Assembly: GCA_001510575.1 (NCBI GenBank)
Contig: LNGK01000017.1
Span: 317,194 to 381,193, forward strand
Reading direction: 5' to 3'
Length of the DNA: 64,000 bases
Source of the DNA: Knoxdaviesia capensis
Lineage: Eukaryota > Ascomycota > Sordariomycetes > Microascales > Gondwanamycetaceae
The notes below the pieces were generated by a model. It did not search any database. It was not told the origin of the DNA and saw nothing but the letters and a program-made list of their open reading frames with translations. The position numbers and the translations under genes are program-made. Positions 10,933-21,267 of this stretch are shown here, piece after piece; position 1 is the first letter of the stretch; each line of letters begins with the position of its first letter.

Positions 10933-13609
10933 CTACGCCTGAATGGGACGAGTCTGGGGGTTATTGGGTGTCGGAGACGAAGATGCTGCGGCTGCGGCGG
11001 CGGCCATGGCCGCCGCCTGCTGCTTGCGCTTCTGCTTCTCCCTCCACTCACGGCCGGCCAGCCGAGATCGCTCGGCCGCCTCCTCACGTGCAACCTTGGC
11101 TGCCAGCTCTCTCTCGCGCCGCTCACGTTCCTTGTTGCGGCTGTAGAGCCCGTCGCCCGCAATAATCTCGCGTCCACGGATGCGTTGGTGCTGGATATCA
11201 TCCAGCGACACCTGGCTACGCTTGCCGCTGATGCTTCCGGTAGAAGTCGACGTGGCTCTGCTGATCTGCGCTGCCTGCTCCGCTGATGCCACAGATCCCC
11301 TTCCACGGCTCTGCTGCGAAGATCCCTTCGACGACGATGCCGTCGAGTCGAGAACTGCCGCAACAGAAATGGACAGTCTCTTTGCCGACGCAGCCGAAAA
11401 GGAACCCGCACCGTTGCCGTCCATCTTGCCCTGGCGGGCACGGCTAGTAACCGTGTCACGCGGATAGCTGCTCGAGGACGAAAGGTTTGCTCGGATGGGT
11501 TTAGCCTTGAACTCGCGCACTTTGCGCTCCTCTTCTGCCTGGGCTTTCAGCTTTGCCTCATGATCCTCTCTCTTGCGGCGGGAAATAGCTTCGCCGGGGA
11601 GCTCAAAGGTGGGCCGCGTGGGAGGCTTGGACGACTTGATGCGGACCGCAGTGTGTAGGGCAGACAGAGCCTGCGCTGCCTTTTCCGGCGTGGTTTGCAC
11701 TGACTGTCTGGCTTCCTTCTGCTCCTTCAATTTCCGTGCCACTGCTTCTCCCGGGAGCTCAAATGTTGACATCGTTGCTGGCTTGCTGGATTTTGCCAGA
11801 GGCTTGGGCGGCAGCAAGCTGAGCGGCCGCGCCGGGGCAACCCGCCGCGTGGTTCCAGATCTGGAAACACTCCGGGATAGCGCTGGAGACTCGGTGCGCC
11901 GGGCCACCAACGGTGAGACAGACTTGACCGAGTTGGCACGCTGGATTCCCGGTCGCTGAGGTGAGCCGTCAGTTGGTGCGGGGCGCGACACTGCGCCTGG
12001 GGTTTTGGTGAGCCCGATAGCGCGCGTGGCATAGGACGCCGGACGGGCCGTGGAGGTGGAGGTACCGGAAGCTGAATCACTCCGCCGGGTCTTGGTATCG
12101 GGAGAGGCCACCCTACCATACCGAGTGAGTGCGTCCATGGCCTCGAGTTCGTCCTCGAGCATATCGAGAGCCTCAACCGAATCTTCAATGCGGGACGGCA
12201 TAGGCGACATCTTGCGCTGGGATGGCGGGGTGGAAATGGCCAGTCGGGCCGGAGCGGGAGAAGTCAGGTGAAGATTTGAGTACACGGAATCCGAGGAGAT
12301 CGGCTTGTCTCCCTGGGAGATGAAGTCAGACGTCATGGCAGTCATGCTTGCGACGGGGGATTGTCTGAGGGTGGTGTAAGTGTTCAAGGCCGCGATTTGC
12401 GGTTGTAGAGCCCACTGGTCAAAATCGGACAGCCGCGAGCCAATCAACGTGAATGAGCTCTTGGTGGGAGGCGACAGATCAGTGCAAGCAGGCTGGGCCT
12501 TTGCGAGCACGTTGCAGCCGTAGAGGACTCGGTCCTGTAGTGTAGTCGGGGTTTGGCCGCCGGCGTTCTGCTGAGATTGGTGCGGGATGTTCTCGTCTCC
12601 GGGTGGACAGGGAACAGCAAGTATCAGGTCGTATTGTCCAACTTTTTGGCGGGCAATTTGGTTCTCGAACGACGGAGGTTGATCGAGATCAAACTCTGAA
12701 AGTGGGTGCCGGAAACTAGACAAGTCGGCAAACGGTTCCGGGGTATTCTCGGCCACCACAGGTGGAGAGATCTGAGAGCAATGCGAAGATTGGAAACACG
12801 TCGGCGTGGTGGAAAGAGGTGATGCTGCTGCCGAATCTGGAGGGCGTATGTTGGTAAGTAACGAGTCGCCAGATGAGCGGTAGGTATAGTGGGCAGTGGG
12901 CACACACAGTACGTGTGTAAGTTGGAGGATATGCGACAGTTTGCGACTGCACCAAACACGGCTCTCTGACAACAAAAAAAAATTGCAAAGGAATGGAGGA
13001 ATGACAAGAAAAATAAACAGAAGAAAGAACGGAGAACTGACAGTTTGGGCGGAAAAAGAAAATAGAAAAATAGAAAAGCAAAACGCGAGGTAAAAATCAG
13101 ATGTGGATTCCAGAGTTTGACTTACTGAAAAGATCGGGAGCTGGAGAGGGAGACGGACTCTTCTGGGTCTGAGTTTGGGTGGTCTGGGGCGCAGGGTCGC
13201 GATTGTGGGCAATTTGGACAGCACTTTTGACGGGCTCGAAAGTGTCTCGCTGCAGGCCAGGCCGGGGGTTGGCTACGTGTTTCTTCTTGGAAATGTTGTC
13301 ACCAATTCGGAGAGCCAGTAGATCATCGATTAGGCTGTCCGGGACATTGCTGGCAAAAGGAGTCCGAACGGAAGCAGGCGAACAATCAGGAGAAGCAGAG
13401 TCGTCGTCGGAAGGAACGTAGCCAGATGCATGTCGACTCTCGAGGGAGTCGGAATATGTCGTGGTAGAAGTGAAATGCCGACGATGTGATGTGGGGGCAA
13501 TGAAATTAAACGTCGACGAGTCGGAGTAGTCGTCTTGCCTTTCGTCGTCGGCGTCACTGAAGCATTCGTCCCGCAGCATGTGAGGGTGAGGAGGGAAGAT
13601 GGCCGCCAT
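10933..13609 (-). CDS. Disordered protein with two TPX2-like motifs (microtubule-associated candidate)
   Basis: Exon 1 is 13609-13126 (donor CA|GTAAGT). Exon 2 runs to the stop at 10933, starting at 12965 (T-rich acceptor, 838 residues) or at 12836 (795 residues); both keep the frame. The first choice adds 43 residues with unusual Trp and Cys content, so the shorter form is also credible. Most of the protein is Ser/Pro/Thr-rich and predicted disordered. The recognisable part is near residues 560-655, where TFELPGE occurs twice, each time followed by a basic helix such as AISRRKREDHEAKLKAQ and then EFKAKPIR. This pattern resembles the TPX2 C-terminal domain of spindle and microtubule proteins. 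A charged helix rich in Arg, Glu and Lys (about 770-815) precedes a poly-Ala and Pro-rich end. A cytoskeletal role is inference. Nothing links it to the neighbouring esterase except orientation. Confidence 0.75.
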
Positions 13610-15636
13610 GGTGGTGTGTTTGAAATGGCTGGGTATCGTGTCGTAGTCTCTGACTTACACCCACCCACGCTCACTTTCTCTCTCAGTGTCTGTCCTGATT
13701 TGGCACAGCCGCCCCCCTCGAAACCTTCCAGGCCAAGGATCTGACGATACCTCCTCACGCAACTAGCGAGAACACACCCAACTCTTCGTGTACCAAGAAT
13801 GGAGGACGGGGCGAAATAAGCCAGGCCCCCCTCGATCTTGCAGCAAGCAAGGTCGTAACAGGGACAAAATCCAACAGGGGCTAGATATGATGAGGGGGGG
13901 AACCCAGCAATTTCGCGGCTCTAAGCTTCAAACCGCTAAGATTCTTGCCAAGGGAAATCGAGACCTTTGTACCGGAAAGTTTAGAAGGCCGTCGAAAACG
14001 CGCTCGGGGCACAAAGCGAAACTCGTCGAATGAAGTGCGAGGAAGGGTGTTATTAGCCCCGAAGCTGGAAGGATCTTTGTATGGAAACGTGGTTCGGTTA
14101 AGACAGCAAGTTCTGGGGTTGGAAGGAAAGTTGTCCTGGAGATTCCTGGTTTAACGTATTGTACTATTCGATGCTGGAATGAAGATGCTACATATAATCA
14201 TGCCAGATGGTGGATTAGTATGTGGTTTGTGCAGTGTCCATCCATAAATCACCAATCGGCATGGCATAACATACATATATGCGAAGGCCCCGTGAGGATG
14301 ATTTCAGATCCTGAGAGGGTGTGGTCGTCTAGAAGACTCGAACATATCCAAATTTATGCCGGAAGAACAGAGGATTTGCAGCTATATCAGAAGTAATATT
14401 GATGATGATGCACAGCACCTAAAGAAGTATAAGTTGGGGGTATAAACAGGGGGCCACTGGTGATCAAATTTGTGTTTGACGATGCAGATGATGAGCGTGA
14501 TACTGTTGATGATGCTGACTGAAGAACAAACAAGAAGAAAAAAAAAAAAAAAAAAAAGAGAAGATGAGACTGATGATGATCCGATGAAAAATGCAAGAGG
14601 AGGGAGAAGGCTCTTCGTGTAAAACTCGGCCCAATATGGAGTTCAGACAGCTGAAGAAACGGAAGGCGCCATGCAGATGTTCTCAAGACATGAGGAAGGC
14701 GTTGCCGTTGGCTATCAGTTTTGGGGCACTGTCGTTCCTTCCTCCCTTGAAGAGGAGGATGTCGATTTTTTTTGTGGAAGGAGCAACCAAGCCTTCACCG
14801 TCTACGAGAAGTTTCCCCCTTTTACCGGTCCTTCTTCTGACCGAAAAAAAAGCAAACAAACGGGAGAGAGCGACAGGATGCCTCGTTTGTTTATTTGTTT
14901 GTTGTGCGCGTTTACGTATATGCAGAGTTCCCGTCTCTGCATCGCGCCTTCCGTGTCGGTTCCTGGAAGAGCTGTCGCCGATGCTTTTAGCTGTTCCTTT
15001 TGCGCAGCAAACGCACGTACAGCAGCCACGTTAAAAAAGGCAGTGGCTGCAGTGGCTGCTGTTGCTATGTGAAGATTTACAAGCCACTTGCTGCGTTCTT
15101 CCTCTTCGTTCAGGGTCCCCGTCATAAGACACACAAGTTGCTATTGGAGACAGGATGAAACAGCCCCAGGGGCAACGCCGTGACCAGATCGGATAGCGCG
15201 TAGACTTTACAGCATCATCTTCTCCTAAGCGGTCAACAGGCATTAATCTTGTCCACCCAGTTGTGCTTTAGTCAAGCAAACAAAGTGCCTCTTCTTCGCA
15301 GCTGGGCAAAAAGGCGTTCGAAATATAATTGAGCCCTTCACGGTGAGGAGAGGAAAAGATTACGCCCCAAAGGTGCTTAAGATGAGACGAGCTGCATCTC
15401 CATTACGCGTCGTTGTCGCGTTTAATCAATCTTTCCGTGAAGCACAGGAGAATGCTGCAGCTAAAGTGGTGAAAGTGGACCCGTGAAATCGCCTGCATAT
15501 GCACTCTGCACAGCACGCACTGAGTGTAATTTCGCGCAACGCAGTGTTGGGCTTTTGGGCCCCAATGGTGCCACTATTGTGCATGATTACAGAGCGCAAA
15601 GGGGCAGAAGCTGGGGGAAGAAGAAAAAAACTCGAG
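13610..15636. other. Intergenic region without a supportable gene
   Basis: It contains the upstream region of the gene that starts at 13609 (minus strand) and about 1.5 kb with only short, overlapping frames on both strands. An A19 run lies near 14540. No RNA gene is recognisable before the tRNA at 15652. Confidence 0.5.
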
Positions 15637-15647
15637 AAAAAAAAAAA
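15637..15647 (-). terminator. RNA polymerase III terminator of tRNA-Val
   Basis: Eleven consecutive T on the minus strand begin four nucleotides after the mature 3' end of the tRNA. A T run of this kind is the usual polymerase III stop signal. Confidence 0.8.
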
Positions 15648-15651
15648 CAAC

Positions 15652-15725
15652 TGATGCCATCCAGGCTCGAACTGGAGACCTTTTGCGTGTTAGGCAAACG
15701 TGATAACCAACTACACCATGGCACC
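15652..15725 (-). tRNA. tRNA-Val (anticodon AAC)
   Basis: The 74-nt cloverleaf can be folded by eye. The acceptor stem GGTGCCA pairs with TGGCATC (one G-U pair) and is followed by discriminator A. The D arm is GTGTAGTTGGTTATCAC. The anticodon arm is TTTGC-CTAACAC-GCAAA, which places AAC as anticodon. The variable loop has 5 nt and the T arm is TCCAG-TTCGAGC-CTGGA. There is no intron, and CCA is not encoded, as expected for a eukaryotic nuclear tRNA. Internal A and B boxes are present within the D and T arms. A T11 terminator follows directly. Confidence 0.95.
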
Positions 15726-16150
15726 CGAAGTTGTTGAGTCACATGCCCCATAACATGATCCTTATACCACAACGAGAAGATGCGATTTCGGTTGGATTTC
15801 TCCTTGCCTTCTTGATCCCAACACGCCATCACCGCAGATTCTGGCACATGCAACTTATATGTATTTGATTTCATTGTTATCATTAGCGTACCTTAGTCGT
15901 AGAACCTATGGAAGCCCGCAACCATGCTACCAGGGTCTTCCTCTCCACGACGAGAAAAAAGCATAGAAGTCGACGAGAGGGCTGGGAGTTCTCTTCTCTT
16001 CCATCTGCAAAGCAGATACTGTTCCAAGCACGATATTGCTCTTTGCGGTTGAATCTGTATTTGTACGCAGAATACAGTCGCATGTCTCCTCAGCTGCCTG
16101 GAGAAATTCATTCATCACCACCGCAACCATTCTCAGGGGCAACTTGCCCC
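15726..16150. other. Intergenic spacer after the Dsc2-like gene
   Basis: It holds the 3' UTR of the minus-strand rhomboid-like gene and the 5' flank of the tRNA. Possible extra coding exons for the Dsc2 C-terminus were sought here; none gives a UBA-like sequence. Confidence 0.5.
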
Positions 16151-17033
16151 TCATTGAGCCGTCGATGTGCCCCGCTGAGTCACCTGCGAACCCTCATCCG
16201 GCCGGGTCTGCGCTCCGGTGGTCTCGGCGGTGGTCCAATCTCCGCTCTCCATGCGACGCCGCAGAAGCTCAAAGTCCGACGAGCGGTTCTGTGGACTTAG
16301 GCCCACGAGCCAGCCGGGAACCCGCCACCGTACCACCGACTCCGGGAACAGGTCGCGCCACGACTGGCCAATCATCCAGCCCACCACAGCAGCCAACACA
16401 GACCCAGGCCACTGAAACAATGCCAACTGCACGGCCACAAGGTAGCGGTAGGACTTGTCGGTCAACGTCACGCCCGAGGTGTCGTCCTGGCGCTGGTTGG
16501 GAGGCGGCGCCGCCGCTGTGGATGTTGAAATGTGATACTGGTAGGTGTGCGGTACCAGGTTGTAATACTGCGCCAGAACGGCAAAGATGATCGGGGTAGG
16601 GCCAGCTGGAAGGTAGTTCAGCGCGCCGCCAGTCAGAGGCTTGAGCAAGATAGCCATCAGAGGGGTCGCGAGGGCCGAGACCACAGAAGTCACCATGATG
16701 AACGACTATCATTCGAAGACGGTTAGCAACTGCCAGTGAGATCTTTCCGTCTGATCTCGAGGATTGGCCAATACTTACAGCATATTTTCTCGAGCCCCAT
16801 ATGCGCTCCATAACCCGCATATTGTACAGCGCCATGCATCCAAACAGCACCTCGCTCGAATTCATGTAGCACAGCTGGTAGGTGAAGAATCTCCAGAGTT
16901 GGCCATACCGCCAAACATGTGAGTCCACCAGAATGTAGAAGTAGTGCTTCACATCAAACAGACTGGCTGCTAATGACGATGACACCAGGCCGATCACGAG
17001 GAACTGCGTGACAGGAGTGTTTGTGAAAGACAT
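16151..17033 (-). CDS. dsc2: Rhomboid-like pseudoprotease, Dsc2/UBAC2 type
   Basis: Two exons, 17033-16779 and 16705-16151, give 269 residues. The 73-nt intron has donor GTAAGT, branch GCTAAC and acceptor GATAG. The protein starts MSFTNTPVTQFLVIGL and is made of hydrophobic helices with short loops: a first helix at about 8-26, the motif WRYGQLWRFFTYQLCYMNSSE (loop and second helix), MRVMERIWGSRKYASF, then further helices through about residue 200. This order is typical of the Dsc2/UBAC2 branch of rhomboid pseudoproteases, which recruit Cdc48 and form part of the Golgi/ER Dsc E3 ligase complex that activates sterol regulators and degrades membrane proteins. The rhomboid GxSx...H catalytic pair is not evident. 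No C-terminal UBA domain can be seen; the reading frame ends in a polar tail. A derlin-like paralogue is the main alternative. Confidence 0.72.
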
Positions 17034-18495
17034 GGCGGAGGAAGGATGGCCGTGCCAGAGAAGAAGAACAGAGAGCAACGACGATGAATCGACCCCGAAA
17101 CTCAGGCAGAGCAAGTCGTGATGCCGTCACGATGGGCACAGCCAGGAAGAGATGATGGTGAAAGATTAGGTAAACGCTTGGTGATATTGTCGTTCCCAAG
17201 GCCTCTTTTTCTCGATTGACATGTGAAAAAGGGGTCCAACGCAGTGGGGGTCCAGGAGGTACGGCAGGAGCAGCCGGTATCTCTGGAGTCAGACAAGCCA
17301 ACCACCGGTCGACAGCCTTCCTGATAAGGAGCTTGAGCTTGGAGAGGATCTGAGATTGACGATTAACAGCTCAGATCGCAACTGCCAAAGCCGGTGTGGC
17401 ACGGAAGACGGGACTAAATAGTGGAACGATAACGAGAAACCGGGAAGAAAGAGCGGTGGCGAGGAAATGCTGTGTTGGGGTTGGGTTGGGTCGAGAATCC
17501 AGAAGCATTGACAGAGCCGACGATGTTCTGGGTCGGTAGGTCAGGCGCGAGCTGTGACTCCTGCCCAAAAAGTTGACAGGTGGCAGCAGCAGGTTTCGGG
17601 TTGGCAGGTGCGCGGGCTGTGACAAAGCAGGCGCTCCCACCAAGTGGTCGGCTGGCTGGCTCAGTGGCTTGTGCGACCTTTAGTGTATGCTGCCCCGCGC
17701 CTCCAGCACTATTTTGGGCGGTAACCCTAAGGCTCCAGCGCTGTGAAAGCCTGTGGTCCGAAGTCCGCCCCCAACCAACTACTGTAGCTTGTGCGTATTG
17801 AAGAAGGAAAGCTCACTGGCATTTTGATGGGCAAGAACATCTTCCTCCCCTCAGCCAATCACGACCGTTAACAACGGCCATGCGTGGCCCCATCGTATTT
17901 TCATCTTGGCTAGCCACTTCTGTTTCGATGCGCATGCATCCTTCGATTTGGTTCCCTTTTTCCCCTTCCTATCTGTTTATGCGATACACCATTCGTTGAG
18001 CGTTGAGCTTCCTGCATTGGCTCTGCTCGTCTCAACAACCTGTTGTCGTCACGATTGGGTAATTCTTGGGGCGGTGACCTTCCACATTATCTTGTCATAT
18101 CTCATATGCTTTTCGTTCTCCTGCACTCTATTTACTTGTATTAATTTCTTTTTCTTTTTTTAATCATCATGGTCGCACTTCACTTCTCAAGATAATATAG
18201 ATTTATATATATTTGGTTACATACTCTTTGGCTGGATTTGTTCGTGGCTCCTGCTCGAATTCTCTTGAACTCCGACTTCATCCGATCTCGCCCACGCTGA
18301 GCTATCAGCACATTCGAATACAAAACTTCGCTGAGAGAACCGGGTCACACTCTTTTCTTCCCTCCTCTTCTTCTTTTCCTCCCAGGCCCTCATTGAAGTT
18401 TCTCAGACCTCGCCCTCTTCCCCTCTCGCCGGCGATCCGGCAGCAGGCTGCATCACTCCATATCTGCCATCCTCTTCTCTTTTCATCTTTTCACC
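17034..18495. promoter_or_regulatory. Divergent promoter region of the Dsc2-like and Rer2-like genes
   Basis: The genes on either side are transcribed away from each other, so this 1.46 kb must carry both promoters. A CCAAT box lies at 17855-17859 in TCAGCCAATCACG. The last 400 nt before the start at 18496 are C/T-rich, typical of a fungal leader. Whether the two genes share regulation is not shown by the sequence. Confidence 0.5.
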
Positions 18496-19819
18496 ATGTC
18501 CAGCCTTTTTCTCTCCCAGCTTAGCCGCTGGATCATGAGCTCCCCGCCCGTCGAATGGGTGACGGGCCGCATCGTGGAGCTCACCATTGGAGCTCTTCGT
18601 CAGGGCCCGATTCCCCAGCATGTGGCTTTTGTCATGGATGGAAACCGGCGTTATGCCCGGAACCATTGCATCGAGACGATCGAGGGTCATCACCATGGGT
18701 TTGAGGCTCTTGCAAGAGTGAGTTCTTCTGTAAAGCTTAGGATCAGTCTTAATTTTGCCTTGATTCCAATTTCAAGCTTAGCCTGTGGTCTGATATGCCA
18801 AATAGCCACTGGCCAAACAGCTAACCAACCGACCAACCTGGTACTTACCTACATCTGCAGATCCTCGAGATCCTCTACAAATCTGGAGTCAAGGTCATTA
18901 CCGTGTACGCCTTCAGCATTGAAAACTTCAACCGGCCGAAGTATGAAGTCGACGGGTTGATGCAGTTGGCCAAGGTCAAGCTCGAGCAGCTCACCCGTCA
19001 CGGCGATATTCTCGACCGTTACGGAGCTAAAGTTCGCGTGATTGGCCCGCGCGACTTGCTTCGCGCCGATGTCCTTGAGGTTGTTGAGAGGGCGGTTGAT
19101 ATGACAAAGGAGAACAATATGTCAGTCAAACCACCAATGCCTTTCTTTTTCTCTTGCTTGCTTTTCTGCCCTATCGTTGGCTAACCTGGAGTCTTTCCTG
19201 CTCTTCACCCAGGACTGTTCTGAATATCTGCTTCCCTTACACATCCCGAGAAGAGATGACTACCGCCATGCGCAGTACCGTCCAAGAGTATGCGCAGCCG
19301 CAGCTCCCCAAGCACTCGATGTTCTCGCCGTCACGGATCACCCAGAAGATCCTGTCGAAACATCTCGACCAGCGCGAAATGCTCCCCACCATCCGCGACG
19401 CCAGCCCTGAACGATCCTCCGGTTCCGACGCCGATGACGGTGCGTCGTCGACGGCAACCACTCTCCCCCCCGGCTCCCCTCCCTCCTCGTTCGGCGACCG
19501 CCGCCACTCGGCCAGCAACCCGGCCTTGATGAACCCCGAAACCATTACCGCGGACACCCTCACCAAGCACACGTACTTCAGCGAAGATCCGCCTCTTGAT
19601 CTCTTCATTCGCTCCAGCGGTGTTGAGCGCCTCAGCGATTTCATGCTGTGGCAGTGCCACCAGGACACCCACATCTTCTTTCTCCAGTGCCTCTGGCCCG
19701 AGATCAACATCCAGCACCTTGTCCCTATCATTCTTGAGTGGCAGTGGCGACAGAAACAGAGAGACCGCGAGGAGCGACCACAGCGCGGCGCGCGGTCGCT
19801 GCGGACTGCCCCGGTTTAA
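18496..19819 (+). CDS. rer2: Dehydrodolichyl diphosphate synthase (cis-prenyltransferase), Rer2 type
   Basis: Three exons, 18496-18717, 18861-19120 and 19213-19819, give 362 residues. Intron 1 has a GTGAGT donor and a CTAAC branch, intron 2 a GTCAGT donor. The enzyme elongates farnesyl diphosphate with isopentenyl diphosphate in cis configuration to make dolichol for ER glycosylation. The catalytic motif HVAFVMDGNRR has Asp48. VITVYAFSIENFNRP is the conserved second region, and IRSSGVERLSDFMLWQ carries the diphosphate-binding Arg294, Arg300 and Ser302. An N-terminal amphipathic stretch (about 1-35) could bind the membrane. Unusual is a Ser/Pro/Asp-rich insertion at about 190-265, between two core elements, which makes the protein longer than bacterial homologues of about 250 residues. 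Active Rer2 enzymes need a Nus1/NgBR-type partner, which is not in this window. Confidence 0.93.
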
Positions 19820-20635
19820 CAGCAGGCAAACCGCAACATGAACGGTTTTCTTAACCTTTTTCTTTCATCTTTTCACTGTTCCCAGGTGGCCCTGGAAGAA
19901 CAAAGATACTGCCAGTCTGCCCAATCGAGCCCAGACATGCCCTTCTGAACGACCACCAACTCTACCAACCCCGCATACAGTACTCACTCGCGTCCAGCAT
20001 TGAATCATTACAGATGATATAGCTGTTAGTCCTCTCTCTCTCTCTCTCTATCTTAGACGTCTATCATCACATGTGCTCGAATCATCAACCAGTCCACAAA
20101 CCACATTTTACTTGAACGATATGTTACCACTTGCCCAAGAACAAAACCGGAAGTTTGCTGCATGGAGGAGGGCCAGGAAATGTAATCATATATTAGATAC
20201 CACAGGAATGAATAAATATTATCAAATTATGAACTTCCACCGCTTTTGTGTAATATGAGTCGTTGTGCCAGCTTGAAGCTGTGTTCAACTGACTTGGAGT
20301 TATCTTGCAACTCGAAATGGGCGCGCAGATGAGAAAGCTCAACTCGGGCCAAATATATGCATACGCAGATTGGCCACTACGTCAGTGTGGCTCACCAGCT
20401 TTCCCTTCTCCAAATTTTGGCCCAGCACGTGGCGCAGCTCCTCCAATTTTGCGAGCTGATCGGAGGGTTTGTGTGGCTGGTGTAAAGAAGTTGTATGCAA
20501 TTGGCCGAATATTTTCCCTGGAGAAAAAAAAGAATCTAAGCTACCCATTTTTTGCAATTAACAGGGACATGCAGTCAAGCAAGACGGAAAAAGGTGGCCC
20601 CGATAAGTTCACACAGATTTTATCTCCCTCCATCT

Positions 20636-20671
<36 letters not shown>

Positions 20672-21267
20672 CCCCTTCGTTCTTGTCGTTGACCTTTCTT
20701 TTCCTCTACTGTTCTCCACGCATTTCTCTTCGGGCATCAGTGGTCTGCGTGCATTTCATATTGTGTTTTTGTGACTTAGGAAGCATCGTTTGATTTTATT
20801 TTCACTTCAACGTCTCGCGTCTTTCCCCTCCCATTCGCGAACAAATTCTCTTCCCCCCAAACCCGATTCCCTCTTTCTCGTCGTTCTTGTGTTGGGCCGC
20901 GCATCCGTCGCGAGGTTTCCCGCCGTTCGGCCCTCTAGTCGGTAGCGACGCCGATAGCTTAACGGGCTCCCGCGTTTATTTTCTCCGTAGCCCTCGTTCC
21001 GGTTCTCGCGACATCCTCTCCTTCCTGCGTTGTTCCGATCGACATCTCCCGAATCTACCCTCCACACAGCGATAGTCCCCTCCTCCGCCAGCCGTTCTCC
21101 TCGACACAGGCCTCTCGATCTTCGATCCATCTCAGATATACCATCCGCTTCCCCTCATACATATCATACTAGAAATATACATTAGCTACCCAGATACTTT
21201 GTGGCGTTTCCTTTTATTTTTCCCTTCAACCATCCATTTTTCCTCACTCTACTCGTCGTACCCAGCG
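19820..21267. other. Intergenic region with CT-rich leader of the ING gene
   Basis: It holds the 3' UTR of the cis-prenyltransferase gene and the promoter of the ING-family gene. A (CT)n run lies at 20640-20667 and the following 600 nt are C/T-rich up to the start at 21268. No other gene is supported. Confidence 0.55.
20640..20667. repeat. (CT)n microsatellite
   Basis: About 13 CT units followed by T/C-rich sequence, in the upstream region of the ING-family gene. Confidence 0.85.
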
